Part shown: positions 61,053 through 64,000 of the stretch, piece by piece
Layout: each line of letters begins with the position of its first letter
Numbering within the stretch: the first letter of the stretch is position 1
NCBI GenBank assembly: GCA_050084985.1
Contig: JBITNC010000001.1
Coordinates: forward strand, 212,350,001-212,414,000
DNA from: Nageia nagi
Taxonomy: Eukaryota > Pinophyta
DNA: 64,000 nt
Direction of reading: 5' to 3'
The notes under the pieces: generated by a model
Seen by the model: only the letters and a program-made list of their open reading frames with translations
The model's database searches: none
What the model was told of the DNA's origin: nothing
Position numbers and translations under genes: made by a program

Positions 61053-61208
61053 GTTCCTTTATCCAGCTTCCTCCCACTCTTTAGATCCCTCCAAATCTAT
61101 TACATCTCTCTCCTCCAAGCTTGACTGGTAATCAGGATCACTTCTTCCTTCAAGTAGTAATTATGGATCTTGGACAGCATGAGCTAATACAGGATGGTAG
61201 GAAAACTA

Positions 61209-61220
61209 GCTCTGATACCA
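61209..61220 (-). other. Primer binding site of element A, tRNA-iMet
   Basis: The minus strand reads TGGTATCAGAGC one base from the LTR end: an exact match to the initiator-Met PBS. Confidence 0.93.
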
Positions 61221-61221
61221 C

Positions 61222-62292
61222 TATAATATCCCCAAAACTCACAAAATGTAATTTTGTTAAAGTTTAATATTCCAAAGTTGAAATATCACTACTTAGGAAT
61301 TTATATATATTTTTATATTTTTCTTACTAGCTCAATTCAAATTAGATCTACAAATTGAACAAGAAATAGAGCCAAAAATGAATTTTATTCTTCAAGAGCT
61401 GGGATGTCCCAAATGGACAAGTACAATACTTAAGGAAAAATACCCAAATGCTTAAGAAGGGGGATGTTTGCCCTCATAAGGTAGATTTGGATGATCTAGC
61501 CCTGCAAGTTCTTCAACCTCTTCTCCCTAATGCTAGATGAGCCTCCTCACATTGATTTGGTTGGTTTAGATCTAGAATGTGCCTCCTCACATTGATTTGG
61601 TAGGTTAGATCTGGATCTAGAATATGGCTACACTAGCTGGATCTGGATCTACCCCACTAGCTAGATCTAGATCAGGGATGGAATAGTTCCACCACACTAG
61701 CTCAAACTATTCTAGTAACTCCACCTCATTGGCTTGAGTTACTATCCTAGCTTAGGTAAGAACTCCTCCATACTAGCTCAAGCTCTCCCACTAAGCTAGC
61801 TAGAAAGCTACAACTCCACTAGCTGCTAACCCCCAGAAAGAGATAAACTCTGATGATCTTCTAGCCTCCCTAAATGATGCATCCCATCTCCTTTTATAAC
61901 AAGATATCTCATACCTTGGAATCACCCAAAGTGTAATGTCCCTCTTCTAGTGTCTCGAGATGATAAATTAAATCATCTAGGGACCCAAGAAGCCCAATGT
62001 CCCACAATGGTAGCCTAGAGATGCCAAATTACAATATCAATGGCTCATAAATGTAATGTCCCATTATGAGAGACTAATATTGCATTAATTACAAATAATT
62101 GAGCTAGATTAATTAAATAAAATCCAAGGGTGAGTGCCTCAAGGGTCTCTTTAGCCTTGGTTATAGAAATAAATGCAAAATATTAATAAAATACTCCTAA
62201 ATTAATTTATTTTTGGTTTCTCCTCCTTTTCCATGAATGTCACACTCCAAGAGGAGAGAAAGTGGATGTTTTACAAATTTGGGGACATTACA
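61222..62292 (-). repeat. 5' LTR of element A
   Basis: 1071-bp partner of 57703-58772. The inner end is TATAATATCC where the partner keeps TGTAATATCC. The TATA box TATAAAAG (minus strand) is at 61891-61898. Confidence 0.95.
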
Positions 62293-62297
62293 CAAAT

Positions 62298-63925
62298 ACA
62301 ATCATAGGTGTGCTATTACCCCTTAATAATAATACTAAATAGGGATTTAAGTAACCAATGTAGATACTTGATCTTGTCAAGTTGGTAACACCTAATCCAA
62401 TTAACCATTCATTTCCATTTCTAATGTCACAAAGGCCACCCCTTAAATAATAGAAAGCACCTTAGATAATAATAGGGGAAAGAAATGGGGGTGGGTTTTG
62501 GAGCATTAGAGGAGCTATGGCTATGGATACACCCATTTTTGTATTAAAAGGGGCAATTCCTAGTATACAAGAAAGTTGCATATTCTAATAGTAGGTTGCT
62601 AAGGTTGATTATGTGGGATAAGAGTGAGCAATTTCTTGATTATTCAAGCTCATTACTATTCATTTAGGGATTCTCCCCCAACTCACTAATCATAATGGGT
62701 CTTCTCTCATGTTAAGCCCCCTTAAATAGTAGGCTTGAGATTTGCATCGTAACCCCTTTCTTTCCAAGGGTGGGGTAGGGTCAAGTGTGTTCATTCATTT
62801 GATTTCTTTTATTTAATTATGGAAAATGATGGAATAGAAGATAAAGAATGTCAAATTTATGAGGATTTAGCATCATTTGGGTAGATAATAATTGGGATTA
62901 GAGGTTTACCATAATCTTATAATATAGCTACACCCAATTTTGAATCGATTGATGTAGAAATGATTAATAGAGGACCAACATCTCCTATGAGATACAAAAT
63001 ATAGCATAGTCTAAAAAAACCCACTTGAGATCTTTATTTAACTATAACTATCCATAATATTAGTAAATAAAAATATTCCTAAGCTTAATGCATGGAAGTA
63101 ATAAAGGATTAGCTTTAGGAGTATTGGGAAAGGTGCCAATGATAGTGGTGCTCCTATAAGTAATGGGGAGTTAAAGAAATGGGGCCCATTTTTTTGGAAT
63201 CCCACCATAGTGATTTTGATGAAAGTTAAGAATGAGAGATCCAAAGTAAAAGGGTTACAAAAGGGTGGAGTAAAAAATGACCAAGATGTAGGAGAGAAAC
63301 TTTTGCTTCATTTTAGAAAGATTACCTATCTGTTCATTTACCAAGGTTAGAATAAAATCAAGGATTGCCAAGCATTTTGGTACTAAGTTTCCCCTAATCC
63401 TAGGAATAATACTAAATCAATGTTAGAAGCATGAACAAGGGGGAATTTATGAATGAGAAATACAATTTTCTTATCTTCATGGGAATTAATGGGATAATGG
63501 CAAATTTCTCAAGTCGGCTATTCGGCATGATAGAGATTTTTATTTATATTTGATACCACTAAGAAACTATTTTTTCAACTATTTCCTCAATATCTAAGGG
63601 AAATCCTTGCTTGCCCTTTAGTGAGATAATAAAAGGGGAATTTTTCATGTAGATAATGAATGAATTCCTCTCCTCAAAATAGAAACTATGAACTTTTAGA
63701 TAAGATTTGATCATGAAGTCCATCCATTTTAAGGATGGTACCTTACTCATCATAGCCACTTCCATAAACCACTATCTCATGGTGTTTATTGCTAGCTAAC
63801 ACTTCTGCCTCACTAACTAGTAATAAGAATTACTCTTATATTATGAATTACCAAAGTACTTGATAATAAGTAGGTATTATATCCATTGAAAAACTATTCA
63901 AGGGATGGGTGGGGGTTGTTGGAGG
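62298..63925. other. Gene-free spacer right of element A
   Basis: No coding, RNA or repeat feature was recognised. Short ORFs (63038-63244, 63559-63765) have no support. Confidence 0.5.
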
Positions 63926-64000
63926 AATCGATCAGATTCAAACCTACAAATGGAAGTTTTGTAGACTCCTACCTTAGCCACTTAGCTATAGTTCCCCATT
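63926..64000 (-). mobile_element. Possible tRNA-derived SINE head
   Basis: The minus strand has a pol III A-box-like TAGCTAAGTGGC (63977-63988) and a B-box-like GGTTTGAATCT (63934-63944), about 33 bp apart, in the right order. The intervening sequence does not fold as an obvious tRNA anticodon arm. A decayed tRNA or a SINE head are both possible; the 5' end is at or beyond the window edge. Confidence 0.4.

Larger units (their letters stand above)
57703..62292 (-). mobile_element. Element A: non-autonomous LTR retrotransposon carrying a captured host gene fragment
   Basis: A complete 4590-bp element with a perfect target duplication CAAAT (57698-57702 and 62293-62297). LTRs are 57703-58772 and 61222-62292, the PBS is tRNA-iMet type (61209-61220) and the polypurine tract is 58773-58786. 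In transcription order the interior has gag, a retropepsin core, then a GT47 glycosyltransferase fragment in the same orientation, and then the polypurine tract. RT, RNase H and integrase are absent. The element was therefore mobilised in trans, and it has inserted as a complete unit with the host fragment inside. LTRs differ by roughly 6%. Confidence 0.95.

Noticed and set aside
63926-64000. A functional tRNA gene
   Set aside because: The A and B boxes are present but no proper anticodon stem or acceptor stem can be paired, so only a SINE-like head or tRNA relic is proposed.

Overview
This is nuclear DNA from a seed plant with a large, retrotransposon-rich genome; a gymnosperm would fit but cannot be proven from the sequence. 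The window is AT-rich and holds no intact host gene, no rRNA gene and no bona fide tRNA gene. Most of it is LTR retrotransposons of different ages. Many in-frame stops look like C-to-T or G-to-A changes at Trp, Gln and Arg codons, as expected for methylated and silenced repeats.

Layout from left to right. 1-3288: truncated minus-strand Ty3/gypsy element (I) with gag, an ORF upstream of gag, a tRNA-Trp primer binding site (PBS) and a 712-bp LTR. 5802-12529: complete minus-strand element C with near-identical LTRs, a perfect 5-bp target duplication (ATATG), a tRNA-Trp PBS, an open ORF1, gag, an antisense promoter and two tandem arrays, but no pol. 13990-16300: Tat/Ogre-like protease and RT remnant (G). 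17720-19490: inverted and direct repeat module. 20383-20491: (TA)n. 21180-23507: plus-strand plant-mobile-domain (PMD) pseudogene (J). 27846-31541: Tat-like RT, RNase H and integrase remnant (H). 33050-39205: plus-strand element D, related to C, with tRNA-Trp PBS, ORF1, gag, an antisense PMD gene and a tandem array, again without pol. 40256-40694: copia-type LTR with PBS. 40696-42113 and 45652-47019: a 1.4-kb direct repeat that preserves an unrecognised reading frame. 48686-55571: full-length Ty3/gypsy element B. 57703-62292: complete element A, in which a fragment of a host glycosyltransferase gene occupies the place of RT, RNase H and integrase. 63930-64000: possible tRNA-derived SINE head.

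Two themes stand out. First, C and D share an unusual non-autonomous plan: LTR, tRNA-Trp PBS, ORF1, gag, an antisense transcription unit, a 40/41-bp tandem array, then polypurine tract and LTR in C. They would need protease, RT and integrase from another element; G and H are decayed relatives of the kind that could once have supplied them. Short near-palindromic motifs sit in groups of three, about 30-32 bp apart, at matching places in both elements. Second, element A keeps gag and a protease core but carries part of an ARAD-like GT47 (exostosin family) gene between protease and the 3' LTR, so a retrotransposon has captured and mobilised host coding sequence.

LTR pairs differ by roughly 4% (C), 6% (A) and 9% (B) by manual reading, so C is the youngest insertion and B the oldest of the three complete ones. 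All boundaries and identities were read by eye.
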